Positions 43,709 through 53,321 of a DNA stretch of 64,000 nt are shown here, piece after piece. Position 1 is the stretch's first letter; each line of letters begins with the position of its first letter. The translations under genes were made by a program, and so were the position numbers. The notes under the pieces were generated by a model that saw nothing but the letters and a program-made list of their open reading frames with translations, ran no database searches and had not been told where the DNA came from. The stretch spans positions 62,001 to 126,000 of the forward strand of contig NZ_JBHTMY010000003.1 in NCBI RefSeq assembly GCF_042679565.1. Reading direction: 5' to 3'. This DNA comes from Namhaeicola litoreus (GTDB lineage Bacteria; Bacteroidota; Bacteroidia; Flavobacteriales; Flavobacteriaceae).

Positions 43709-46700
43709 ATGGCCTATTCTTTGAAAAAAATAGCCGTTAACCTTGGAAAAGTTCTTTTGGGGCTACTTATTCTAGTCTTTGTTATCATTGCTTTTGCTCT
43801 AAATTTTGTTTTTACACCGGAAAAAATTACTCCTAAAATAGTCAGTGCGATTAATAAGAATTTAGAGGCTGAAATGAGGGCAGAAAGTATCGAACTCAGT
43901 TTTTTTAAAACTTTCCCTAGTTTCACTTTAGAAATAGATGATGGCGCCATCGTGAATCATTTAAATGATTCTATTAAATCTGCCGTCACTGTAAGAAGGG
44001 ATACTGTTGTATCTTTTGAGCGTTGTCAGGTAACAGTAAATCCGTGGGCTTTTTTAAGGAATAAAATTGTGATCAACCACTTGATATTTGAAAAGCCACA
44101 GATTTATGCTTTTATCAGCGAAAGCGGAGAAGTGAATTGGGATATTTTAAAAACAACAGATTCCATTGAATCCCAACCAGACTCACCAGTTACAGAAACT
44201 GAGTTTGATGCAAAAATTGATATCAAAGATGTACGAATAAGAGATGGATACTTGTTTTTTGAGAATGGGCTTACCAATTTATTTTCAAGTTTGGAGGAAC
44301 TTGAATTGCGGTTAAAGGCAAAATACGATCCAAAAAAGATTCTTTTGGATATAGATTGCCAGTCAAATTCTTCCAATTTATTTAAAAAAGGAGATACCCT
44401 TTTGCACGATTTTGGTCTGGGAATTGTTTCTAAACTCGAAATGGATAGGGTGACCAAAGCCTTGCATACTGAAAAGACGAAGCTCATATTAAATGATGCA
44501 GCATTTGTATTGAATGGGGATATTGCCTTGAATCAAGAAAAAAAAATACTTGATCTCGACTTGAATTTTGGTCTTGAAAACGCCAGTATAGAAAATTTAA
44601 TGGGCTTGCTTCCACCAAGTGTCATCAATAAAAAATCCATTCCGAGTTCAAAAGGAGAAGTAAACCTTGATGGCAATATCAAGGGAGCCTATGGCAAGAA
44701 TAGCCTTCCTACCGTAAACGCAGCTTTAAACATAAAAAATGGTGAGCTTGCTTACAAAGAAATGCCCAACAAAATAGATGAATTAGAGGCAGAAATGACT
44801 CTTTTTATCGATCCGACTAAGGAGGAAATATCATTTGTGAAAATTGAGAATTGTAAAATTATAGGGAATAATACCGCTATAAAGATTGATGCAAATGTGT
44901 CTGATCTGCTTGATAATACAAGGTTCAATGCAAATTTAGATGGAAAGGTTGATTTTGGAGAATTGCAAAAAACCATACCCTTTAAAGAAGGAATAAAACT
45001 AGCCGGCATTTTTAGTTCTAAAGTTGAATTATCATTTACCAAAGACGATATTGAACGATCAAATTATGGCGATATAAAAGGGAAAGGTTTTTTTATGTTC
45101 GAAAATTTTTTCATAGAAAATACCCAAAGGCAAAATGTTTTTTCAACAAAGTACAGTAAGATGGAATTCATTCAATCAGATGAAAGTACTATTTTATCGG
45201 ATGCAGGAACAAAAGTAAGAGGAGGTCGAATTGATATAAGCGATCTTATACTACAACAAAATGAAAAATTACAATTTACTGTTGCGAAACTTTTTGCTGA
45301 ATATGGAGCGATACCCAAAAAGGATACGACATCAATCCGCAGAATTAAATCAAAATTTGAATTGAAACAATCAAAATTTAATATTGGCGATACTTTAAAA
45401 GGGGAGATTAGATATTCAAAGGGAGTTTTTTTTGTCAATCCATCCGAGTTAAATCCTGTTAAGCCATCAGTAAAAATGGTCATTGAAATTGATTCAGTTG
45501 GTATCAAGTCAAAAAATAATTATTTCGCCATAAAAAAGGGACGTTATAACGTGTCGACAGAAAAAAATGAAAAAAATTTGTGGCCACTGAATGGGGAAAT
45601 TTCATTTGGGAGCTTGATACTTTATACACCTTCTTTTCCACTGGAGCTTAAAATGCCCGAAACAAGCTTGAAATTAAGTGAAGGCATAATCAATTTAGAA
45701 AAGGCACATATGCAGTTAGGTAGGTCTGATTTTACAGCAAGTGGAAAACTAGCTAATTTTGGAGGTAGATTTTTTAGAGATGAACTACTAAAAGGTGAGC
45801 TAAACATAAATTCTAAATTTACCGATGTCAATCAGTTGATAAAGACGCTGAATGAAGGAGAGAAGAATGAAAAAGCAGAAGATAAAGATCCGGATAGTAA
45901 AATGGTCACCATAGCAGATGTGGAAACTGCCGATAGCACTTCTGTTTTTGTTGTACCTAAAGGTGTTGAGTTTATTTGGAATACCCAGCTGGAGGAAGTA
46001 AAAATGGGTAAACTCATTTTAAAAAATTTGAATGGACTAGTCACTTTGAAAGACCAAAAAATAGAGATGAATAGTTTGAGTATGATCACAAATGGAGCAA
46101 AGATGTACACCTCATCCACCTATGAAGCCAAAAGTAAACAGTTGGCAAATCTGAATATGGATTTTAAACTGCTCGATATAGATTTGGCAAATCTAATAGA
46201 TATGTTTCCTGTTTTGGATTCGATCATGCCAATGGCTGGTTCCTTTGACGGAAATGTGAACTTTAGAATGAAAGGAAGAGCGAATATGGATGCTAATTTG
46301 GGTATGTCTGCAAACAAATTGGAATTGATCGCGAGAATTCTTGGAAAAAATATGGTAATTATGGATAGTGAAACTTTTCAAGAAATTGCAAAAAAGCTGT
46401 TTTTTAAAAACAAAGAAAAAAATATCATTGACGAGATGTCTTTTGCCTTGCAGTATAAAGATCAGGTGCTAGAGGTCTTTCCGTCAGAGTTCCAAGTAGA
46501 TCGATATCGTTTAGCCCTTGGTGGAGTGCAAAAACTTAACGGAAGTTATTCTTTCCATATTTCGGTTTTAAAAACCCCTATTCCTTTACTCAAGATGGGA
46601 ATTGATGTGATCGGCACAGACCAAGGGAATAATATGGACCTGACGAAGGCTAGGTATAAATACTTCTTTGCGAAAAGCGATAGAAAAAGAGAAAAGGCAG

Positions 46701-46753
46701 ACCAGGAACTAATGGCGAGAAAAGAGGCCGTCATAAAACGTTTACCATTTTAA
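43709..46753 (+). CDS. AsmA-family protein
   Basis: Protein of 1014 residues with one N-terminal membrane helix (about 12-35) and a long periplasmic region of beta-strand repeats, as in AsmA/TamB-like proteins that bridge the inner and outer membranes. Typical blocks are the N-terminal FTPEKITPKIVSAINKNLEAEM and FKTFPSFTLEIDDGAIVN, WAFLRNKIVINHLIFEKPQIY, and the C-terminal FDGNVNFRMKGRANMDANLGMSANKLELIARI. Such proteins are implicated in phospholipid transport or outer-membrane assembly; which applies here is not shown. The terminator at 43493 isolates it from the amidohydrolase; the creatininase gene follows 33 bp later. Confidence 0.88.
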   Translation: MAYSLKKIAVNLGKVLLGLLILVFVIIAFALNFVFTPEKITPKIVSAINKNLEAEMRAESIELSFFKTFPSFTLEIDDGAIVNHLNDSIKSAVTVRRDTVVSFERCQVTVNPWAFLRNKIVINHLIFEKPQIYAFISESGEVNWDILKTTDSIESQPDSPVTETEFDAKIDIKDVRIRDGYLFFENGLTNLFSSLEELELRLKAKYDPKKILLDIDCQSNSSNLFKKGDTLLHDFGLGIVSKLEMDRVTKALHTEKTKLILNDAAFVLNGDIALNQEKKILDLDLNFGLENASIENLMGLLPPSVINKKSIPSSKGEVNLDGNIKGAYGKNSLPTVNAALNIKNGELAYKEMPNKIDELEAEMTLFIDPTKEEISFVKIENCKIIGNNTAIKIDANVSDLLDNTRFNANLDGKVDFGELQKTIPFKEGIKLAGIFSSKVELSFTKDDIERSNYGDIKGKGFFMFENFFIENTQRQNVFSTKYSKMEFIQSDESTILSDAGTKVRGGRIDISDLILQQNEKLQFTVAKLFAEYGAIPKKDTTSIRRIKSKFELKQSKFNIGDTLKGEIRYSKGVFFVNPSELNPVKPSVKMVIEIDSVGIKSKNNYFAIKKGRYNVSTEKNEKNLWPLNGEISFGSLILYTPSFPLELKMPETSLKLSEGIINLEKAHMQLGRSDFTASGKLANFGGRFFRDELLKGELNINSKFTDVNQLIKTLNEGEKNEKAEDKDPDSKMVTIADVETADSTSVFVVPKGVEFIWNTQLEEVKMGKLILKNLNGLVTLKDQKIEMNSLSMITNGAKMYTSSTYEAKSKQLANLNMDFKLLDIDLANLIDMFPVLDSIMPMAGSFDGNVNFRMKGRANMDANLGMSANKLELIARILGKNMVIMDSETFQEIAKKLFFKNKEKNIIDEMSFALQYKDQVLEVFPSEFQVDRYRLALGGVQKLNGSYSFHISVLKTPIPLLKMGIDVIGTDQGNNMDLTKARYKYFFAKSDRKREKADQELMARKEAVIKRLPF

Positions 46754-46786
46754 AAGAAACATGAATAACCCCTGAAGGAACACACG

Positions 46787-47551
46787 ATGTTAAGACCTTA
46801 TATTTTAGCAGAGACCAATTGGAAACATTTACACAAAGAAAAAATCGAACTGGCGGTATTGCCATGGGGGGCTACTGAGGCACACAATTGGCATTTACCT
46901 TATGCTACGGATAATATAGAAGCAGATTCAATAGGTGCAGAAGCCACAAAAATTGCCTGGGAAAATGGATCTAAAGTTATGCTATTACCCACAATTCCTT
47001 TTGGGGTAAATACCGGTCAGAGTGATATTTATCTCGATATCAATTTAAATCCATCCACACAATTAGCTATTTTAAGAGATATCATTACGGTATTAAATGG
47101 GCAGAAAATTCATAAGCTTTTGATACTAAACAGCCATGGAGGAAATGATTTTAAAACCATGTTGCGGGAGTTGGGTCTCGAGTTTCCCCAGATGTTTCTG
47201 GCCACAAGCAATTGGTTTCAAGCCATGAATCGCCATGATTTTTTTGAACTAGAAGGTGATCATGCTGATGAAATGGAAACAAGTTTGTTGTTGTATTTAA
47301 AACCTGAATTTGTTTTGCCAAAAAAAGAGTGGGGAGAGGGAAAGGAAAAGAAACATAAAATCTCTGAATTCTCCGAAAATTGGTTATGGACAGAGCGGAA
47401 ATGGTCAAAAATTAGCGAAGATACAGGTGTTGGAAGCCCAGAAAATGCCACTTCGAAAAAAGGTGAGTTATTTTTTAAGGCAGTGACCCAAAAGATAGCA
47501 AAAGTAATGACAGACTTGTGTCATATGGATGTAAATAATATGTATGGTTAG
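46787..47551 (+). CDS. Creatininase-family amidohydrolase
   Basis: Protein of 254 residues with the metal-site pattern of the creatininase family: LPWGATEAHNWHLPYATDN (Glu, His, His, Asp around residues 25-41), LLILNSHGGNDFKTML and ELEGDHADEMETSLLLY. Family members hydrolyse creatinine or open rings of mycofactocin- or pterin-like amides. The substrate here is unknown and the name should not be taken literally. It lies 33 bp downstream of the AsmA gene and 5 bp before the convergent heme-binding gene. Confidence 0.92.
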   Translation: MLRPYILAETNWKHLHKEKIELAVLPWGATEAHNWHLPYATDNIEADSIGAEATKIAWENGSKVMLLPTIPFGVNTGQSDIYLDINLNPSTQLAILRDIITVLNGQKIHKLLILNSHGGNDFKTMLRELGLEFPQMFLATSNWFQAMNRHDFFELEGDHADEMETSLLLYLKPEFVLPKKEWGEGKEKKHKISEFSENWLWTERKWSKISEDTGVGSPENATSKKGELFFKAVTQKIAKVMTDLCHMDVNNMYG

Positions 47552-47556
47552 GGATT

Positions 47557-48051
47557 TTAATTTCGTCGTTTTAATATCAAGCTATCAGCAGGGTAATTAT
47601 TCTTTAGATACGCCATTTGTCCTTTTGCCCAATTCATAAGGACTTCTCTTTGTTCTGCATTTAAATTGGCTTCCTTGTGCAAACCTAAATAGGTGTAAGA
47701 TTCTAAGGGCATTTCATTTTCTTCTAATACCTCTACCACTTCTTCGAATTTATGGTTTTGAACAGCGATGGGCAGTTGTGTGAAATCTGAAAAATTCAAA
47801 TGCTTTTTTCCGTCGACCACGTGGTCGTTCAACCACCAAGCCACAGGCTGAATATTCGCATACCAGGGGTAAACGGTCAAGTTGGAATGACAATCATTAC
47901 AGGCTACTTTTAAGATGCTCTTTACCTCATTTGGCACCTCGTATTTGGTAGAAAGGTCATTGGTCAAATCATTTGAAATATTTTTCTCAGGTCTGAAGAA
48001 TTGAACGATAACCAAAATGCCCAATAGCACGTACCCTAATTTTTTGATCAT
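47557..48051 (-). CDS. Heme-binding domain protein (c-type heme)
   Basis: Protein of 164 residues with an N-terminal membrane helix (about 5-20, likely anchor) and one c-type heme motif, CNDCH at residues 51-55. The following TVYPWYANIQPVAWWLNDHVVDGKKHLNFSDF is typical of the Haem_bd domain family (PF14376), and Met ligands are possible in the later MPLESY. It is a periplasmic electron-transfer or signalling protein. The gene is convergent with the creatininase gene and divergent from the sugar dehydrogenase gene. Confidence 0.9.
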   Translation of the reverse strand: MIKKLGYVLLGILVIVQFFRPEKNISNDLTNDLSTKYEVPNEVKSILKVACNDCHSNLTVYPWYANIQPVAWWLNDHVVDGKKHLNFSDFTQLPIAVQNHKFEEVVEVLEENEMPLESYTYLGLHKEANLNAEQREVLMNWAKGQMAYLKNNYPADSLILKRRN

Positions 48052-48156
48052 GGAGTAAATTTTAAATCTAAATTAGTAAAAATGTTAGATCGTTTCACGG
48101 AATGGATAGATTTTCTTAATTTGGAGCGATAATTTTCAAATAAAAAAACAGTTGCC

Positions 48157-49284
48157 ATGCAGAAAAAAATGTTATATCTGGTTTTATTATTGCCTTACTT
48201 CTTAGCTTGCTCTCAGGATCACAAAAAGTTAAATGAAGAACTGATAAAAACAGATCCGAAGAATTATACCTATGAGGTAGTTGCGGAAGGAGTTGACATT
48301 CCCTGGGGGATGACTTGGTTGCCTGATGGCAGCATGTTGGTGACGGAGATCAATGGAAAGATATACCATTTTAAAAATGGCGTCAAGACTGAAGTGCAAA
48401 ACGTGCCCAAAATTTATAGAAACGGACAAGGTGGTTTGATGGATATTGAGGTACATCCCAATTATGCGGAAACGGGATGGATCTATTTCACTTATGGTTC
48501 AACCGAGGGAGGAGGAGAAGGAGGGAATACCTGTCTTGCCAGGGCAAAGCTAAAAAACCAAACCTTAACAGATATAGAAGTTTTATACAAGGCCATGCCC
48601 AACACCAAGAAAGTACAGCATTTTGGGTCCCGGGTCCGGTTTGACGATAAAGGATTTTTATATTTCAGTATTGGAGATCGCGGAGAAAATGATGTGAATC
48701 CTCAGGATTTGTCTAGAGATGGGGGCAAAATTTATCGTTTCAACGACGATGGTTCCATTCCTGCAGATAATCCATTTGTAAATGAACCAGACGCCAAAAA
48801 AGCGGTTTTTTCATATGGACACAGGAACCCTCAGGGAATGGTTTTTAACGCTCATACCAAAGAGATATGGGTAAATGAGCACGGACCACAAGGAGGAGAC
48901 GAGATCAATGTAATAAAAAAAGGAGCTAATTACGGCTGGCCGGTAATTACCTATGGGATTAATTATAATGGAACGCCAATCACCGATAAAACGGCTATGC
49001 CCGGTATGGAGCAACCCCTGCATTATTGGGTGCCTTCTATTGCACCCAGCGGTATGGAAATTATTACGAGCAATCTTTATCCGGGCTGGAAAGGGAACTT
49101 ATTGGTTGGCTCCTTAAAATTTCAGTACTTGGAAATGTTGGTACTACAAGATAAAAAAGTAAAGGAAAGGATCAAATTACTCGAAGATATAGGCAGGGTA
49201 AGAAATGTCAGACAGGGTCCAGACGGTTATATTTATGCCGCAGTAGAGCACAAAGGTGTGGTTAAAATTCTCCCGAAGAAGTAA
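48157..49284 (+). CDS. PQQ-dependent sugar dehydrogenase-like lipoprotein
   Basis: Soluble-type glucose/sorbosone dehydrogenase-like beta-propeller of 375 residues, with a lipoprotein signal (LLLPYFLAC, cysteine near 18). Family blocks are VAEGVDIPWGMTWLPDGSMLVTEINGKIY, GQGGLMDIEVHPNYAETGWIYFTY, RFNDDGSIPADNPF, and YGHRNPQGMVFN followed by NEHGPQGGDEIN, which carry the PQQ and Ca2+ residues. It is the first gene of a close series ending with modC; the next gene starts 4 bp after its stop. The actual sugar and electron acceptor are unknown. Confidence 0.92.
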   Translation: MQKKMLYLVLLLPYFLACSQDHKKLNEELIKTDPKNYTYEVVAEGVDIPWGMTWLPDGSMLVTEINGKIYHFKNGVKTEVQNVPKIYRNGQGGLMDIEVHPNYAETGWIYFTYGSTEGGGEGGNTCLARAKLKNQTLTDIEVLYKAMPNTKKVQHFGSRVRFDDKGFLYFSIGDRGENDVNPQDLSRDGGKIYRFNDDGSIPADNPFVNEPDAKKAVFSYGHRNPQGMVFNAHTKEIWVNEHGPQGGDEINVIKKGANYGWPVITYGINYNGTPITDKTAMPGMEQPLHYWVPSIAPSGMEIITSNLYPGWKGNLLVGSLKFQYLEMLVLQDKKVKERIKLLEDIGRVRNVRQGPDGYIYAAVEHKGVVKILPKK

Positions 49285-49288
49285 AGAG

Positions 49289-50854
49289 ATGAAGCAAAAC
49301 TCCCGGAAGTTTTATTTTCGATTTGTCGCTTTCTTTTTTTCCACACTTGGCTTTGCACAGCTCAGCAGTCATCAAATAGACGAACTTGTCCAAACATCCA
49401 TGGCAAGGATGCAAGTGGCCGGAGTGGCTGTTCTGGTGATAAAAGACGGGCAGGTTGTGCATAAAAAAGGCTATGGTGTAAAATCTATTCAGACCCAAGA
49501 AAAGGTAGATGAGTATACAAATTTTGCCATCGCCTCCAATTCAAAAGCATTTACATCAGCTGCGTTGGCCATTTTGGTAGATGAAAAGCAAATCAATTGG
49601 ACCGATCCGGTAATCAAATACATTCCTGAATTCAAGATGTATAATGACTATGTCACCGAGAATTTTAATATTCAGGATTTACTTACCCATAGAAGCGGGT
49701 TAGGTTTAGGCGCAGGTGACTTGATGTTTTTTCCGGATGGTTCTGACTTTGGAATGAAGGATATTTTAAGTGTTTTTCAATATTTTGAACCTCAATCTGC
49801 TTTTCGCACTCAATTTGATTATGATAATTTATTGTATTACGTAGCAGGAGAAATTGTGGCCAGGGTAAGCGGAGTGAGTTTTGAAAGTTTTATTGAAAAA
49901 AGGATTTTTGCACCTTTGGGTATGGAGCAGACCTATAGTTTTTGGCCCAGAATAAAGGATCCCAAAAGTTTAGCTTCACCTCACAATGCTGACAGTGGTA
50001 AGCTGCGAGAAATCTCACATTTTACCAAAAATGTCAACGCGGCACCCGGAGGAATTTTTTCGAATATCAATGATCTCAGTCAATGGCTTCTTGTACAATT
50101 AAATGAAGGGAAATATGGTGATCAATTGGATCATGTTTTATTCTCAGAACAATCACAGCAGGAAATGTGGAGAATTCATACGCCTCTTAAGACACCTCAA
50201 GGAGATCAATACAATACGCATTTTTTCGGCTATGGATTGGGATGGTTCTTAAAGGATGTCAATGGATATTTACATGTGTCACATACCGGCGGTTTACCGG
50301 GAATGCTATCAAAAACAGTGTTGATTCCCGATTTAAATTTAGGGGTTGTAGTTTTGACAAACACAGAACCGGGAGGCGGAGCGTTTTTTTCAGCGGTTAG
50401 CAACATCATAGTGGATGCGTATTTACCTATTGACAAAACAGATTGGCTCACTTTTTATGTCGAGAGATTACAAAAGTCAAAACAAACCGGAGATCAGGTT
50501 ACAGAAGAAGTTTGGAAGACTGTAGCATCTCATCGAAGTGTAAAAATTGAAGCGTCGAAGTATGTTGGGTTATATGAAGACCCATGGTTTGGAAAAGTGG
50601 AGGTTTATGAGAAAGGGTCAAAAATATTTATCAAATCCTATCGTTCGCCAAAGTTAAATGGTCAATTGGAATTTTATCAAGACAACACTTTTGCCGTAAA
50701 ATGGGAATATCAAGATATGAATGCTGATGCTTTTGTGATTTTTGAAACGGATAAAGAAAATAATGTAAGTGAAATGAAAATGAAAGGAATCTCTCCCAAT
50801 ATCGATTTTAGTTTTGATTTTCAGGACCTCAGTTTTAAGCGTATACGTCATTGA
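49289..50854 (+). CDS. Serine hydrolase, class C beta-lactamase-like
   Basis: Protein of 521 residues with a signal peptide (about 1-22, ending GFAQ). A penicillin-binding/beta-lactamase-like domain has the SxxK motif SNSK (Ser83, Lys86), a YDN motif in FDYDNLLYYVAGEI, and HTGG in VSHTGGLPGMLS in place of KTG. Residues about 400-521 form a DUF3471-like C-terminal beta domain (ASKYVGLYEDPWFGKVEVYEKG). Relatives include esterases and D-aminopeptidases, so antibiotic hydrolysis should not be assumed. The ATG at 49289, 4 bp after the previous stop, gives a normal signal peptide. Confidence 0.92.
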   Translation: MKQNSRKFYFRFVAFFFSTLGFAQLSSHQIDELVQTSMARMQVAGVAVLVIKDGQVVHKKGYGVKSIQTQEKVDEYTNFAIASNSKAFTSAALAILVDEKQINWTDPVIKYIPEFKMYNDYVTENFNIQDLLTHRSGLGLGAGDLMFFPDGSDFGMKDILSVFQYFEPQSAFRTQFDYDNLLYYVAGEIVARVSGVSFESFIEKRIFAPLGMEQTYSFWPRIKDPKSLASPHNADSGKLREISHFTKNVNAAPGGIFSNINDLSQWLLVQLNEGKYGDQLDHVLFSEQSQQEMWRIHTPLKTPQGDQYNTHFFGYGLGWFLKDVNGYLHVSHTGGLPGMLSKTVLIPDLNLGVVVLTNTEPGGGAFFSAVSNIIVDAYLPIDKTDWLTFYVERLQKSKQTGDQVTEEVWKTVASHRSVKIEASKYVGLYEDPWFGKVEVYEKGSKIFIKSYRSPKLNGQLEFYQDNTFAVKWEYQDMNADAFVIFETDKENNVSEMKMKGISPNIDFSFDFQDLSFKRIRH

Positions 50855-52131
50855 CAACCTTAAAAAGAGAATTCGGTAAATGGGACATGGTTTTTCTCAT
50901 CATCAACGGTATCATAGGTGCCGGGATCTTTGGCTTGCCGGCTAAAATATATGCTCTTTCAGGATTTTGGAGCTTGGCAGCCATGGTTTTGTGTGCTGCG
51001 ATTATATTTTGTGTGGTTCTGGTTTTTGCCGAAGTTTCTAGTCAGTTTAAAAATACCGGTGGTCCTTATTTATATGTTTATCAGACCCTAGGCCCCTTGT
51101 TTGGCTTTTTTGTAGGTTGGTTATTATTTATTTCTCGTATTGCAACCTATGCGGCTTTGGTGAATTTATTGGTCACTTATTTATCTTTTTTTTCTCATGT
51201 ATTTGAACAGACCTATGTCAGAATTCTTACCATTGCACTAGTCACATTCTTCTTGTTTTTGTTGAACTACAGAGGTGTTAAGAATGCAAAATTGGCGAGT
51301 AACCTTCTTACGATTACAAAGCTATCAGCTTTATTTTTATTTATCGCGGTAGGTATATTTTATATCGATAAGGATCTCATTTTAAGACATAGAGAGATTC
51401 CTTCAATATCAAATTTATCCTCCTCTATTTTGGTGTTGGTTTTTGCATTTACTGGATTTGAAGCCATTTTAGTCAATACAGGAGAAGTGAAAAATCCAAA
51501 AAAGACAATTCCTTTTGCCTTGGTCGTCAGTATTATAATTGTAGCTACATTCTATCTTTTGATACAATTTGTTTGTATGGGAACACTACCTGATTTGGCA
51601 TCTTCTAATAAACCTTTGGCAGAAGCTGCATATGAATTTTCGGGTGTTTGGGGTGGTAGCTTGATTAGTCTGGGTGCTCTTTTTTCAATTCTAGGGACAC
51701 TTCATTCGATTGTCCTCATCGGTTCCAGGGTTCCATTTGCCATGAGTAAAAAGAAACAGTTACCCAAGATGTTTGGAAAACTTAATCCTAAAACATCTAC
51801 ACCAAATCTGTCCATTATCATTTTTTCAGTTCTTGTGTTACTCGTATCAATAAGCAATACCTTTTACTATGCTTTGGGTCTAAGTGTGATTACAAAAGTG
51901 ATGATTATTTTTATGACTTCATTGACCTTAATCAAATTAAGACAAAAAGGATTTAGAGATAGTCATATTTTTCGAGTAAAGGGTGGAGTTGCCTTTGCCA
52001 TTTTTGTGATGTTGATTTCATTGTGGTTACTTTCAAACTCCAATACAAGCGAATTTATTTCGGTGATGATAGCTTTGGTCGTAGGTGTACTAATATATTT
52101 TATTACAGATAAAATATCCAAAAAAGCTTAA
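50851..52131 (+). CDS. APC-family amino acid permease
   Basis: Inner-membrane transporter of 426 residues with about twelve helices. The N-terminal GKWDMVFLIINGIIGAGIFGLP is the typical APC first helix with the unwound Gly motif, and FTGFEAILVNTGEVKNPKKTIPFAL is the APC helix-6 region and following loop. It imports an amino acid or related amine by proton or Na+ coupling; specificity is unknown. The start is TTG, overlapping the previous stop as TTGA, which suggests coupled translation. It sits between the serine hydrolase and modA. Confidence 0.88.
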   Translation: MTTLKREFGKWDMVFLIINGIIGAGIFGLPAKIYALSGFWSLAAMVLCAAIIFCVVLVFAEVSSQFKNTGGPYLYVYQTLGPLFGFFVGWLLFISRIATYAALVNLLVTYLSFFSHVFEQTYVRILTIALVTFFLFLLNYRGVKNAKLASNLLTITKLSALFLFIAVGIFYIDKDLILRHREIPSISNLSSSILVLVFAFTGFEAILVNTGEVKNPKKTIPFALVVSIIIVATFYLLIQFVCMGTLPDLASSNKPLAEAAYEFSGVWGGSLISLGALFSILGTLHSIVLIGSRVPFAMSKKKQLPKMFGKLNPKTSTPNLSIIIFSVLVLLVSISNTFYYALGLSVITKVMIIFMTSLTLIKLRQKGFRDSHIFRVKGGVAFAIFVMLISLWLLSNSNTSEFISVMIALVVGVLIYFITDKISKKA

Positions 52132-52152
52132 ATTGCATGAAAATATTTTACT

Positions 52153-52923
52153 TTGAATGGGGTTAAAAAGTACTTAGCATTTGTTTTTTTTTGGTCATTT
52201 TTAGTTTTGGGATGTAATTCTTGTGGACGAGATTTAAAAGAGGAAAAGAGAATTACTATTGCCGCGGCGGCAAATCTGCAATTTGTAATGCCCGAGTTGA
52301 CCGAAGCTTTTACAAAAAAAACAGGTATTGATTGTACGATAAGTGTATCATCCTCAGGAAAATTGACGGCCCAAATCTCTGAGGGTGCCCCTTACGATCT
52401 TTTTTTATCGGCAGATATGCAATATCCAAACTATTTATACAGCAAAGGATTTGGATTGAAACCACCTGAGATTTATGCCAAAGGAATTTTGGTGCTCTGG
52501 TCTATCACAGAAGAGAATCTAAGCTTAGAGAGATTAAAAGATGCTGAAATCAAGCATATTGCAATGGCCAATCCGGAGTTGGCACCCTACGGAATTCCAG
52601 CGAAGGAAATATTGATAAAAGAGGGCTTGTGGGAGGTATTGCAGGAAAAACTTGTATTTGGGGAAAGTATTTCTCAGACCAATCAATTTATATATACCGG
52701 AGTTGCAGAGGTCGGTTTTACTTCAAAATCTTCTGTGCTGGAAAAAAGCTTGAAGGGCAAAGGGTTTTGGAAAGAAATTTCCTCATCTGAGTACCAAGAT
52801 ATAGCACAAGGTATTTTGATTTTGAAGCAGAGTAAAAATCAGGATGAAACAAAAATATTTTATGATTTTGTCTTTTCAGCAGAAGGGAGAGAGATACTAA
52901 AAAAATATGGTTACGAGGTATGA
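52153..52923 (+). CDS. modA: Molybdate ABC transporter substrate-binding protein
   Basis: Lipoprotein of 256 residues (signal to FLVLGC, then NSCGRD) that captures molybdate outside the inner membrane. Family features are ITIAAAANLQFVMPELTEAFTKKTG, SSSGKLTAQISEGAPYDLFLSAD and the AMANPELAPYGIPAKEIL block, with Ser and Tyr ligands of oxyanion-binding ModA proteins. The start is TTG, 21 bp after the permease; no ATG precedes the signal sequence in frame. The next gene overlaps its end by 4 bp. It is part of modA-TOBE-modB-modC. Confidence 0.93.
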   Translation: MNGVKKYLAFVFFWSFLVLGCNSCGRDLKEEKRITIAAAANLQFVMPELTEAFTKKTGIDCTISVSSSGKLTAQISEGAPYDLFLSADMQYPNYLYSKGFGLKPPEIYAKGILVLWSITEENLSLERLKDAEIKHIAMANPELAPYGIPAKEILIKEGLWEVLQEKLVFGESISQTNQFIYTGVAEVGFTSKSSVLEKSLKGKGFWKEISSSEYQDIAQGILILKQSKNQDETKIFYDFVFSAEGREILKKYGYEV

Positions 52924-53321
52924 ATGAACTCAGTGGGAGAATAAAGGAAATCAAAAAAAGTAAATCAATTTCTTTGGTAAAAGTGCAAGTAGAAGAATTG
53001 CTTTTTTCGGCCATCGTTATAGATACACCTGAAACAGCGCCCTATCTAAAAATTAACAATCCTGTAAAAGTTGTTTTTAAGGAAACGGAAGTCGTTATTG
53101 CATTAGAAAAGCACCTTCCTATCAGTTTACAAAACAGGATGGAAGGTAAAATTAATGCTATAGATAAAGATGAATTGCTATGTCGCTTAACAATTGAAAC
53201 CAACGTAGGAATAATTACTTCTATTATTACAGCGAACGCCGTAAATCAACTCAATCTAAAAGAAGGGCAAAGAATATGTGCGATGGTTAAAACCAATGAA
53301 ATAATGCTCTATCATGATTGA
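52920..53321 (+). CDS. TOBE/Mop double-domain protein
   Basis: Protein of 133 residues made of two TOBE (Mop) units: residues about 1-66 (MNELSGRIKEIKKSKSISLVKVQVEELLFSAIV) and 70-133 (RMEGKINAIDKDELLCRLTIETNVGIITSIITANAV). Mop domains bind molybdate or tungstate, usually as dimers or hexamers, and can store or sense it. It has no DNA-binding part, so it is not a full ModE. It lies between modA (4-bp overlap) and modB (8-bp overlap), so the three are surely co-expressed. Confidence 0.9.
   Translation: MNELSGRIKEIKKSKSISLVKVQVEELLFSAIVIDTPETAPYLKINNPVKVVFKETEVVIALEKHLPISLQNRMEGKINAIDKDELLCRLTIETNVGIITSIITANAVNQLNLKEGQRICAMVKTNEIMLYHD

Noticed and set aside
46787..47551. Creatinine degradation
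   Set aside because: Creatininase-family enzymes act on many cyclic amides and no creatinase or sarcosine genes are near, so only the family is claimed.
49289..50854. Beta-lactamase antibiotic resistance gene
   Set aside because: The class C-like fold with an HTGG motif and a DUF3471-like tail is typical of esterase or peptidase-like serine hydrolases; resistance cannot be inferred.
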